Shown here: one piece after another, positions 50,001 to 55,663 of the stretch
Position numbering within the stretch: position 1 is the stretch's first letter
Layout: every line of letters begins with the position of its first letter
NCBI GenBank assembly: GCA_963681505.1
Contig: OY811972.1
Coordinates: 6,732,350 to 6,796,349, forward strand
Source: Eunapius fragilis
Lineage: Eukaryota > Porifera > Demospongiae > Spongillida > Spongillidae
Direction: 5' to 3'
DNA length: 64,000 nucleotides
Program-made: the position numbers and the translations under genes
The notes under the pieces: generated by a model
What the model was told of the DNA's origin: nothing
Seen by the model: the letters and a program-made list of their open reading frames with translations, nothing else
Databases searched by the model: none

Positions 50001-53000
50001 TACAGTATGGAGGGAAGGGTACATGATGGTATATATGGAGGGAAGGGTACATGATGGTACAGTAAGGAGGGAAGGGTACGTGATGTACAGTATGGAGAGA
50101 AGGGTACATGACGGTACAGTATGGAGGGAAGGGTATGTGATTGTACAGTTTGGAGGGAAGGCTACATGTGGTAAAAGATTGAGGGGAGGGTAATTCCTAT
50201 ATTGAGACAAAAGATGTGCAGACATTACGGCATTATTGCTAAAACCCACACACCACCATGTACATGCATGTCCCTGATACACATACAAGCAAGCATGCAC
50301 CAACAGGGTTAATGCCATAACCACATGATGCACTTGCCTCAATGTCTATCCAGGACACATCCTCATCCACAGCAAATGTCTTCATTGCCTCTAAGATTGG
50401 TCGATAGCCTGGATGGTGAGGAAGAAAACAATATCACTTCAAAATTACTCAAGCGCATGAACATGTACAATACATGTACTTGTGTCTTTGCACATACTTA
50501 CATGTATATGTGTTAAGTTTTCAAATAAAACTGTGTACATACTTATATGTGTTACACGCTTGTAATGCATACACATGTACATGTACAGTGTAGTATAGTA
50601 TACCATAGGTCGGTCTTTTTCTTAAGTGAAACGACTCGTAGAATAGAAAATTAAGCATGGGTGAAAGAAAAACAGTGTGTGGGTAGTGCAAATGAGCTTG
50701 CATGACGTCACATCCTACAATGGTAGCAGTAGACTCGTTATCATCTGGAGCGTGAGTGATAGTGTTACACAAGGTTTCAACAAACTTCAAGGTGTAGGAA
50801 AGGCCGTGGAAGGCGCTTATGGGCTAGAATTACCATAAACGAGCTCCAGTAATGAATGAAGTTTGGGACCAAACAGCCTATGGGAACGATCTGCTTTAAA
50901 CCTTCATGTTGCTATCCTTGAACCAAATGGGGTTAAAAAAAACTGTGTACAGTAGTTATCAAATAAGATTATAAACTTTGGAGACTACAGATTTCTCTAG
51001 ATTGCCGTAAAACATGCTTGCTAAACCTACATGTATTCTCCCACTCCAAAGACCGAGCATTACTAGTATTGCTTTTGCTTATACATGTAGTTTTATACAC
51101 CTGTGTCGGGCAGTAAAATATTTTTCGACAATGAAATTGAAATTGGAGAGTTCATCTTGAAAGGAATGCGTAGGGCACAGGAAGATGCAATGATTCCCTC
51201 TACTTCACTACATGCCGTTAAAACCTGTGGGTGAACAGATTGCATTTCCATTCTTCATGTGAGAGCTCTTTTAAGGTATTCTATATTCATATATGCATGA
51301 TGGTAATGATAACAGTAAGTACAAATACCACAGTGGATACTGTATGTTGTTAGGTTGACGGCTTATAATATGGTTATGAAACCAGTATCGTAACCATATT
51401 ATAGGGCAGTGATTGATAATTATATAATACAAAAGGAAAACGCTTTTTAATCTACAGCACATAAAACCACTCTGTTTACATGCACATGTATATACTACAT
51501 GTATGTGGGCTGTACATACCCCACCAACTCTTGGCTCCTATCTTGGCTTTCAACATGCGCCATTAGCTGAAACTGTATTAATGGTTATATGTGTTATCTC
51601 GTTCCTCTCTATACATAGTCATTAACCCATTAACGTCAAAATATTTTTGTCTAGCTAAAGTAGAGTTGTCCAAAGACAACTAAATGAGGCAGCAGAGGAA
51701 TCTTAGGTAGCTGGAAGAGGTTCCAGAAACATAATGGAGCAGTGAACATGAGTAACTTCAAATTGGTACAATTTTTCAAAAGGTCAGGAAGAATTCATTG
51801 GTAATGGTAAACACATCTTTGACGCAGATATGCGTACCTCAGCAGTAATAGGTTAAACCTCTCGTCAATGATGCAAAACCTATGACTCAAGTGGTTGTAC
51901 AACTAAACTTTTTTCCTCATACAACTAGAGCATCAGTTGAAATTAGAATACTAGTCATGTGTGCTGTTGGTTCAATTGAGAGTTCTTCAACACAAGTACA
52001 AACATGACCAGACTGTGTGTACTGAAGGTAAACTTAATTACTTATGTCGCTAGAGACAAAGGTGAAGCTGATGTTTCCAACAAGCAAAAACAGTACTGGT
52101 AATGGCATGGTTTTGTGGGGTGGAGAATAGGTGGAACAAGATACGTAATGACATCAGTACATTACAGGCGAATACACTATATGTATTGTACATTAATGCA
52201 CGTCATTACGCATTCATTTTACGTGCACACACATACACATTCCCATATTAATGTACCTGTGCACCGACATATATTGCCATCAAAGTTGTTCTCAATCTCC
52301 TGCTTAGTTGGCTTCGGGTTTTGTTCAAGAAGACTGTTAAAATGGTGAGATGGTATGACATGAAGGGTGTGTGGCATGAGTGGGTGTGGCATGAGGGTGT
52401 GTGGCACGAGGTGTGTAATGAAGGGTAATGAAATTGGATGCTGCTTGATGCTGTCCTACAATACTACATATGACTTAGAAAGAGAGATTATTTGTACACA
52501 TACATGTACATCCACATGGCCCTCCTACATAGTTGCAATAGCCAACACGGATCCCCCACACCTCACTCCTCCTTACCTGTACATACTCATCACAAAGCCG
52601 GTTGTGCAGTACCCACATTGGCTTCCGTTCCTCTCGGCAATTCTCACCTGAATCGGATGGTATCCTTTACGAGAGCTGTGAAAGTACAAGACCACGCTTA
52701 CCACGCCTCCACATGCACGCATAACAATATATAAATACATGGAACAGTGTCCAGAAAAATCACCCCTTTTCAAAAGAAAAGTAACGCTCGCATTGAAATC
52801 TATGACTAATTATCCTAATAACTCTATGATGGATAGTACAATTGAGAATGCATAAGGATCATTTCATTGAGGCTCTTTGGTGTTCACAGAAAATGAATGA
52901 AAATAAAAACTACTCAGAAAGGTGATTTTGCTAGACACTGTCCCACAAAATGCATACATGTACACACATTCAAACTACAACACTACACACTACACACATA

Positions 53001-53800
53001 GAGTAACTAAACAATAATACAGTTACTATATGACCTATTCTCCAGTAACACACACAACATCTGAATTTTGAATAAGTGTCAAGCAGTTATGTTTCATGTC
53101 ATAACTGGTATATTGGGTTAAGGGGAGGGAGCCTTACTGTACATGAACAAGAACGTGTAACAATGGAGTCAATGAATTATATTAGTGCCCAGGTGTCATA
53201 TGACCTTGGGAGTCGAGCAAATTTTGCACCTTGGCCAATCCAAATTAACACTTTAATATGGTACGCAAACAAACCTTCCAATGCCTTCAACAGTGGTGAT
53301 GCTCCACCCTTCTACTGAGTACAGGGGACAGAGGCACTATGGTGGGGGGGGGGGGGGGGAGGGAGGGGACAAACAGAGCGTTTTACATCCCAGCACCCCT
53401 CGCGGCATAACAGCGTGCGCCTTGTGCGCGTGTGATTGGGAGTAGGGTTTGGAGGGGGTGGGGGTGGGCGAATGTAAACAGCACATCTGTTGAAGCTCAC
53501 CGAATTGATTGCAATTGTTGATTCTTCAAGCGCACCTGGGTCCAGCCGCGTCACGGTTACCACGCAGCAACCACAGCCTCCTTCGCCACACATCTTTTTG
53601 GTTCCTGAAAACCCTGGCTGGCTTCTAAGCCAATCGTTCAACGACAAGTAAGGGCTAGCATTCTCCACCACTATCGCTTCGCCATTCAGTGTGAAGGACA
53701 CGAGTGTCTTGGGGTCCACTAGAGAAACTATTCCGAAGCCGTTGCTGCCGGGCTGCTGCGCGCAGCTCGGGGGGACTGCTGGAGCTTCCACATTTCCCAT
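8066..53800 (-). CDS. AOX: Aldehyde oxidase-type molybdo-flavoenzyme, 38 exons, complete
   Basis: Assembled exon by exon, the coding sequence is 3,864 nt and encodes 1,287 residues, close to the usual 1,280-1,340. Splice phases agree at all 37 junctions and no internal stop occurs. Order: two 2Fe-2S domains (residues 1-180), FAD domain (about 220-480), linker, then molybdopterin domains (565-1287). The family oxidises aldehydes or N-heterocycles, using water as oxygen source and passing electrons from molybdenum through 2Fe-2S and FAD to oxygen; it is usually cytosolic. I favour aldehyde oxidase over xanthine dehydrogenase because residues around 415-430 read [17 protein letters not shown] and the molybdenum loop reads GGAYGAK, both as in invertebrate aldehyde oxidases. 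The start at 53800 gives an N-terminus about 30 residues longer than in xanthine dehydrogenase. Intron 30 is about 16.9 kb. Confidence 0.93.
9467..10248 (-). mobile_element. Tc1/mariner element, truncated coding
   Basis: Terminal inverted repeats begin CAGTAGCGGTCAAAAAAAGC and extend to about 50 bp, flanked by TA on both sides (9465-9466 and 10249-10250). Inside, the minus strand carries part of the paired-like DNA-binding domain of a Tc1 transposase ([47 protein letters not shown], about 9695-9880). The DDE catalytic part is absent, so it cannot move by itself. It lies in aldehyde oxidase intron 32. Confidence 0.85.
10684..10907. mobile_element. TTAA-flanked MITE, copy 1
   Basis: About 224 bp between TTAA at 10680-10683 and 10908-10911. 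It is homologous over its length to the copy at 51626-51852, sharing GTAGAGTTGTCCAAA, GAGGAAT and GAAGAATTCATTGGTAATGG. The TTAA target and small size fit a piggyBac-mobilised non-autonomous element. Confidence 0.6.
11456..11790. repeat. Dispersed repeat family R2, copy 1
   Basis: It begins TCAATATGGATGACGTAGTT (also at 39550) and continues through CTTTGACCGCCAAGTGCAC and AGCTGCAGGTGTACATGTAA. Related sequence is found at 38930-39850 and 44680-45240. All three copies lie in aldehyde oxidase introns. The family is unknown to me and has no coding content. Confidence 0.5.
12558..13870 (+). pseudogene. Tc1 transposase gene interrupted by two introns, dead
   Basis: Transposase pieces follow in order: [43 protein letters not shown] and [13 protein letters not shown]...[11 protein letters not shown] (to 12849). 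After a 500-bp GT-AG interval (12850-13349) comes [19 protein letters not shown]...DVI-FTDES. A second GT-AG interval (13545-13655) leads to [16 protein letters not shown]. Both intervals have good donors (GTAAGC) and CAG acceptors, and they join in phase within conserved Tc1 blocks. Two tryptophan codons have become TAG and TGA, and there are frameshifts elsewhere. Element ends were not found. The copy at 9467 lacks an intron at the first site, while the fragment at 60162 keeps the acceptor of the second. Confidence 0.65.
13190..13325. repeat. CA-rich microsatellite
   Basis: Interrupted (CA)n with CACACAC blocks, inside the first intron-like interval of the Tc1 transposase copy. Confidence 0.8.
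14690..15362. repeat. 24-bp minisatellite, about 28 units
   Basis: Units read GGTGTAAGCATGGCGCATGG followed by four or so variable bases. Because the period is a multiple of three, several frames stay open on both strands (for example repeats of CGVSMAHG, or TPHPCAML on the minus strand). A few 20- to 23-bp units shift phase. It lies just beyond the transposase stop, inside the piggyBac element. Confidence 0.95.
15449..17189 (-). pseudogene. piggyBac transposase, one frameshift
   Basis: Two frames cover a near full-length transposase (196 plus 407 codons against about 590 usual). The N-terminal acidic region begins [13 protein letters not shown], with further acidic codons and DDEFKGY open upstream. 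The catalytic core follows with [14 protein letters not shown] (first Asp), YFDNYYTSP (second Asp) and [16 protein letters not shown] (third Asp). The C-terminal cysteine-rich finger is present (CRVCSN...[20 protein letters not shown]). The two frames overlap at about 16599-16672, where the same DNA gives [17 protein letters not shown] in one frame and the continuing protein in the other, so one frameshift near 16610 breaks the gene. Confidence 0.9.
18771..19748 (+). CDS. MADF-BESS protein, four exons, intact
   Basis: Exons 18771-18887, 18940-19121, 19189-19272 and 19331-19748 join in phase to 801 nt, 266 residues. The MADF domain (residues about 1-100) has [45 protein letters not shown] and [12 protein letters not shown], the Trp-rich three-helix DNA-binding fold related to Myb. 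A Ser-rich linker follows, then a BESS motif near the C-terminus ([28 protein letters not shown]), which mediates protein contacts. In Harbinger elements a Myb/MADF protein recruits the nuclease to DNA and helps nuclear entry. An upstream out-of-frame ATG lies at about 18760. Splice sites are GTGGGC, GTGAGT and GTTGGT donors with AG acceptors. Confidence 0.8.
19867..20079 (-). pseudogene. C-terminal tail of Harbinger transposase
   Basis: The minus-strand frame ends [20 protein letters not shown] with YW and a stop, like the usual end of Harbinger nucleases (A..VRD.L..YFN..GSVPWQ). The DDE core that should lie upstream is not in the element; the MADF gene occupies that space. The two genes converge, as in many Harbinger elements. 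Confidence 0.6.
20264..22384 (+). pseudogene. hAT transposase remnant
   Basis: Pieces in order: a BED-like finger ([11 protein letters not shown]...[16 protein letters not shown], about 20302-20450), the block [20 protein letters not shown] (about 20757) typical of the catalytic start in ZNF862/KIAA1586-like hAT proteins, [18 protein letters not shown] (about 20990), [14 protein letters not shown] (about 21289), and the C-terminal dimerisation region [20 protein letters not shown] (about 22065). At least four frameshifts or stops separate them. hAT ends and the 8-bp target duplication were not found, since both flanks are overlain by other elements. Confidence 0.8.
22430..27010 (+). mobile_element. 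DIRS-type tyrosine recombinase retroelement
   Basis: A fossil or recent copy of a DIRS1-like element. Parts in order: a Ser-rich leader frame and a gag-like protein with a Cys/His region (about 22560-23805), reverse transcriptase with a YLDD box plus RNase H (about 24000-25830), and a tyrosine recombinase (25833-26726) with the usual HxxR and R...H...Y layout near the end ([15 protein letters not shown]). No LTRs are seen; the GC-rich DNA after 26810 with several inverted words may be its terminal region. An intron in the 5' part, as known in DIRS relatives, is possible. It looks nearly whole, with at most one or two breaks, and is probably young. GC content is well above the surrounding intron. 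Confidence 0.8.
27190..27590 (+). pseudogene. Remnant of an unknown coding exon
   Basis: One frame reads [20 protein letters not shown], a stop, then [20 protein letters not shown] and [20 protein letters not shown], followed by basic residues. The helical, charged character and single early stop suggest a decayed exon, not chance. I do not recognise the family. It sits just beyond the DIRS element and may be the continuation of whatever that element inserted into. Confidence 0.35.
29359..29653. repeat. Complete FB foldback MITE
   Basis: Two arms of about 130 bp, nearly identical, starting CAAGTAAATAAAAACC and ending with its complement, around a loop at about 29490-29515. Borders match the other FB copies. 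It lies in aldehyde oxidase intron 28 and is followed by an FB tail repeat to about 30110. Confidence 0.9.
29654..30110. repeat. FB-associated tail repeat
   Basis: This is homologous to 4890-5266 and to the outer arms at 32150-32430 and 35500-35811: AAATTCTGAAGCGATTGGT, an AAGAAGAAGACGACG run, TTTTTAATGACTTCA and AATCCTATA. Here, as at 4538-5266 and in the right arm of the large foldback, an FB MITE half is followed by this tail, so the two together are probably one mobile unit. Confidence 0.6.
30111..31639. other. Intronic DNA, no element recognised
   Basis: Part of aldehyde oxidase intron 28. The word TCCTACGCGTAGGA, or close forms of it, occurs at about 30327, 31000 and 31020, the first and last bracketing about 700 bp. 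No frame with family resemblance was seen. Confidence 0.4.
32741..33105 (+). pseudogene. Basic repeat frame in left foldback arm
   Basis: It begins [17 protein letters not shown] and, across shifted frames, encodes repeats of the form SRRA.Y.ADPEKER (for example [20 protein letters not shown]). Similar A.Y..NPEKK.A repeats are common in predicted proteins of cnidarian and sponge repeats; I recall this but cannot check it. An inverted, more damaged copy lies at about 34790-35200 in the right arm. Neither copy is one continuous frame. Confidence 0.5.
33318..34018. mobile_element. TA-flanked Tc1/mariner-like non-autonomous element
   Basis: Inverted ends CAGTACCAGCCATAATA and the complement of CAGTATCGGTCATAATA are flanked by TA at 33316-33317 and 34019-34020, with CCGTTTTAGT and CTACAATC shared further in. 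There is no transposase. A truncated relative lies at 37364-37562. It occupies the centre of the large foldback. Confidence 0.75.
34368..34655. repeat. Complete FB foldback MITE
   Basis: It starts CAAGTAAATAAAACATTC and ends GAATGTTTTTATTTACTTG, with arms of about 125 bp around a short loop near 34515. Its right half is shared with the right arm of the large foldback. Confidence 0.88.
36751..37028. repeat. Complete FB foldback MITE, diverged
   Basis: It starts CAAGTTAGATAAACATTC and ends AAATGTTTTTCTTACTTG. The arms diverge more than in the copies at 29359 and 34368, so it is probably older. It lies in aldehyde oxidase intron 23. Confidence 0.82.
37364..37562. repeat. Right part of a 33318-type element
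   Basis: It matches 33808-34018 at roughly 80-85 percent by eye (CAGCG.CTACGC.GCGTCATCG; GTGTAAA; TTGTGCACTT; ATTATGACCG.TACTG). The left end is missing. Confidence 0.7.
38561..38642. repeat. Perfect palindrome, 40-bp arms, 2-bp centre
   Basis: The left arm begins CCCCAAAACATCAGGAAACT and ends GACTCTGACTC; the right arm is its exact complement after a TG centre. It is the first of two unrelated palindromes placed side by side. Confidence 0.97.
38653..38736. repeat. Perfect palindrome, 40-bp arms, 4-bp centre
   Basis: The left arm begins GATGAACTCTGCACTCAATC and ends ACAGTCTT; the right arm is its exact complement after GGAC. An imperfect extension into A/T runs reaches about 38643 and 38746. 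It differs in sequence from the neighbouring palindrome. Confidence 0.97.
38930..39850. repeat. Dispersed repeat family R2, copy 2
   Basis: It shares AACACCAGTCATA, GTGCACGAAGT, AATAACCATGCG and ATCCCTGGGC with 44830-45240, and TCAATATGGATGACGTAGTT (39550) with 11456. It looks like a composite of two rearranged copies. Non-coding. Confidence 0.45.
44440..44535. repeat. Short tandem duplication
   Basis: Repeats of GGGCACCCACCTCCCATACA followed by TTGAT, about two and a half units. Confidence 0.75.
44680..45240. repeat. Dispersed repeat family R2, copy 3
   Basis: The left word AACTCTTTGAGTGTCAA and right words GTGCACTTGG...CAAAGTG form an inverted pair resembling CTTTGACCGCCAAGTGCAC at 11571. 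Internal parts match 38930-39850. It lies in intron 12 of aldehyde oxidase and is probably a non-autonomous DNA transposon. Confidence 0.45.
45250..45860. repeat. Two diverged direct copies of about 100 bp
   Basis: GTTGTATATAGTGTG...TGAGTACCCAGCATAC (about 45260-45343) and GTTGTACATGTATATAGCG...TGAGTACCCGGAGTAC (about 45758-45850) are related direct repeats within intron 12. No function is seen. Confidence 0.5.
49598..49690. repeat. CA-rich microsatellite
   Basis: Interrupted (CA)n in aldehyde oxidase intron 6, ending only a few bases from the exon 6 donor at 49697. Confidence 0.8.
49885..50190. repeat. 29-bp minisatellite next to exon 6 acceptor
   Basis: About ten units of GGAGGGAAGGGTACATGATG followed by GTACAGTAT. 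On the coding (minus) strand this is a pyrimidine-rich run (CCCTTCCCTCC) ending about ten bases before the exon 6 acceptor at 49876, so the repeat supplies the local polypyrimidine context. It lies in intron 5, which also has a GC donor. Confidence 0.88.
51626..51852. mobile_element. TTAA-flanked MITE, copy 2
   Basis: Ends CCCATTA and TAATAGG are inverted, flanked by TTAA at 51622-51625 and 51853-51856. It is homologous to 10684-10907. Probably mobilised by a piggyBac transposase. It lies in aldehyde oxidase intron 4. Confidence 0.7.
52257..53800 (-). other. AOX: Aldehyde oxidase exons 1-4: paired 2Fe-2S domains
   Basis: Exons 53501-53800, 53275-53336, 52577-52675 and 52257-52333. The plant-type ferredoxin cluster uses C71, C76 and C79 ([10 protein letters not shown]) plus C101, the first codon of exon 2 ([20 protein letters not shown]). 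The second cluster uses C141 and C144 (SQCGYC) and C176 and C178 (NICRCTGYRP). The polypyrimidine tract before exon 2 is an almost pure run of C on the coding strand (about 53342-53361). Introns 1 and 2 are short; intron 2 holds a 203-bp inverted-repeat element. Confidence 0.93.
52741..52943. mobile_element. 203-bp MITE with 24-bp inverted ends
   Basis: The left end GGAACAGTGTCCAGAAAAAT and right end, inverted, GGGACAGTGTCTAGCAAAAT pair over about 24 bp. Half of another copy lies at 63038-63103. There is no coding content and the superfamily is unclear. Confidence 0.75.
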
Positions 53801-53999
53801 ATCCCTTACAGGCCAAACACGTGATTGTATCGTGATTGAATTAATCGGGTATTAAAATTTTCAATCATGCATAGGATTTGTATAATGATGTCAATACAAC
53901 ATTGATCAAAACCTAAAAGTCGACAACGTTTATAAATAGGTGCTGGGCAGGCTGTTAGGACTGGGATGTGATTTTGGAAAACAGACGGACATGCATGCA

Positions 54000-54031
54000 G
54001 ACAGACAGACAGACAGGCAGACAGACAGACT
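54000..54031. repeat. CAGA microsatellite
   Basis: (CAGA)n with one CAGG variant, in the intergenic space between the two divergent genes. Confidence 0.9.
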
Positions 54032-54179
54032 ATCCGCGCATTTAAATTGTATACATGGTATGTATTGTATGGTTTAAAACAGTCGCGCGCACGTGAATGT
54101 TACAGTTAACTATGAAGTACTAGACGTAAAGCCAAATGACGACTCTTGCAAGATTATAATTAAGGTGGTGGTTATATGG

Positions 54180-54735
54180 TTGGACACATCTGCATGGTGG
54201 TTTTCTGTGTCCTGTCTGCTCTGAGAAAGCCCTGGACCCGCTTGGGCATCATGCCATTACTGTGGGATGAGGTGGCTAATCTTGTCCGTCAGTCTCACAT
54301 GGGAGCCACAGTTGAGGTGGGCTATGGTCTTAGATCTGTCATAGCCACACACGTCCTGCAGATGTCCTGTTAGCAACATGGGAGATGGGATTGCCTGCTG
54401 CTTTGGACATAAATGTGACATCCCCTCTTACTCCAGCCATCCTTGATGAGTCTTGTTCGATAGTTGCTGTAGCTGTAGAGTCCCAAAAACATGTTGCTAA
54501 TCATCCAAATTAAGTGTGCAGAGTTGGGATGGAACTGTGTTCCTTTGGCTGTGTAAACATATGGGAATTGGGGTAGGGATGCCCAAGAGATAATTATTTC
54601 CCAGCTAGCCTCTTTTATTGCTGCAAGCCACAGTGTGACCAAATCAAAGGCAGTAGCTGACATTTATGGCCGTCTAAACCTGACCTTAACGAGATCTATG
54701 GCCAGGACTATCCTGATCCTGGCTAGGGGTCAGGG
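54180..54735 (+). pseudogene. 3' fragment of the endonuclease LINE
   Basis: In broken frames it matches the end of the LINE at 600-3661: VRQSHMGATVEVGYGL (compare HQAHLGVHVEVGSNL), ELGWNCVPLAV, TYGNWGRDAQE, and KSKAVADIYGRLNLTLTRSM. It is 5' truncated, as usual for LINE copies, and lies upstream of both divergent host genes. Confidence 0.8.
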
Positions 54736-54740
54736 TTAAT

Positions 54741-55663
54741 ATAATTAGGTCATGCATATAAAACTCTCTAGATTACATTATATATATCCTTTATTGTTTT
54801 TTATTATAATTGGCTGGGGAAAAAATACTCTAGGTCTCTGGTTCTGAAATACTCGTGTCACATTCAAATATAGAGGTATACGAGGTATGCAACTGAGATT
54901 TTAAAAACACAAAACAAGTCTTGTTATTTCACACAAAAATGCGTTCGTTTACTCATCAGCGAGGCAAACGGATGCACATATTATTATGTTTATAAATTCT
55001 CTGGTTTGAAACAATATATACAAGTTGGTCTACTTTCAGACACTCATGCACAACTACCAATGTAAATATCAGCTCCTCCCTGTGCGCGGGCTTTATAGAC
55101 AACCACCAAACGATCATTCCAAGACACCGGCACCACATTAATTAATATACATCCATCATAAATACTCTCAGCTTAGCCAAAAAGTAAAACAAGAATATAA
55201 ATGACCTTTCTTGTTTCAGACCTTTACCGCTGTCCGCATTATGCTCAGCTGCATGGTGAACACTTCGTGGAAGCCCATCCACCAGCCTGCTAAATACATT
55301 TCGAATCAAGACACAGTAAATTTATGTAAGTAATTATTTCAAAAAAAAAAAAATCCTTCATTTTATCGAATTGAGCTGCAGCGGCAAGAAAATGCATCAT
55401 CGATGGCATGGAGTGTCCCAATTAATCAATCATGATTTATTACAGCTGCTGGTGGCCATGGCTGCATGGTTGTGCTTGCACATGCCCGTAACATGCATTC
55501 TTGTTGTTATTTATTAAAATGTAATAAACTATATACAGTTACCAAAGCCACTATACAAACTTGCGGTATATATTCGCATTATTGTGCTAGCCAGGTTTGT
55601 GCTACGTACTGTTGCAGGTTGTTATTATTTTAACCAACTACGTATATACTTCAGTTATACACG
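54741..55663. other. Upstream region of the membrane-protein gene
   Basis: No gene is recognised. It must hold the promoter and 5' UTR of the gene at 55664, and together with 53801-54179 it forms the divergent intergenic space. No clear TATA-initiator combination stands out. Confidence 0.4.

Larger units (their letters stand above)
42884..50408 (-). other. AOX: Aldehyde oxidase exons 5-16: FAD domain and linker
   Basis: Exons 50338-50408, 49698-49875, 48884-48966, 48691-48810, 48281-48304, 47555-47657, 47026-47090, 46729-46806, 43973-44077, 43831-43897, 43192-43292 and 42884-43042. FAD-domain landmarks are [28 protein letters not shown] and [20 protein letters not shown]. Exon 9 is a 24-nt micro-exon encoding VANIPVRN. 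Introns 5 and 8 use GC donors (GAG|GCAAGT and AAG|GCTAGT); the downstream reading frame only works with these donors. The xanthine dehydrogenase NAD-site pattern is not seen; the same place reads [19 protein letters not shown], as in aldehyde oxidases. Confidence 0.9.

Noticed and set aside
49885-50190. CRISPR-like array of regular repeats (also considered for 14690-15362)
   Set aside because: Units are contiguous without unique spacers, and the setting is a eukaryotic intron. These are minisatellites.
8066-53800. Xanthine dehydrogenase as the identity of the large gene
   Set aside because: Overall similarity fits both, but the [17 protein letters not shown] segment and GGAYGAK loop are of the aldehyde oxidase type. 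A phylogenetic tree would decide.
55140-55300. Possible snRNA or exon near CTCAGCTTAGCCAAAAAG
   Set aside because: The resemblance to the U2 5' region is only a few bases and no snRNA fold or Sm site follows. The minus-strand frame here has no splice context that leads anywhere.
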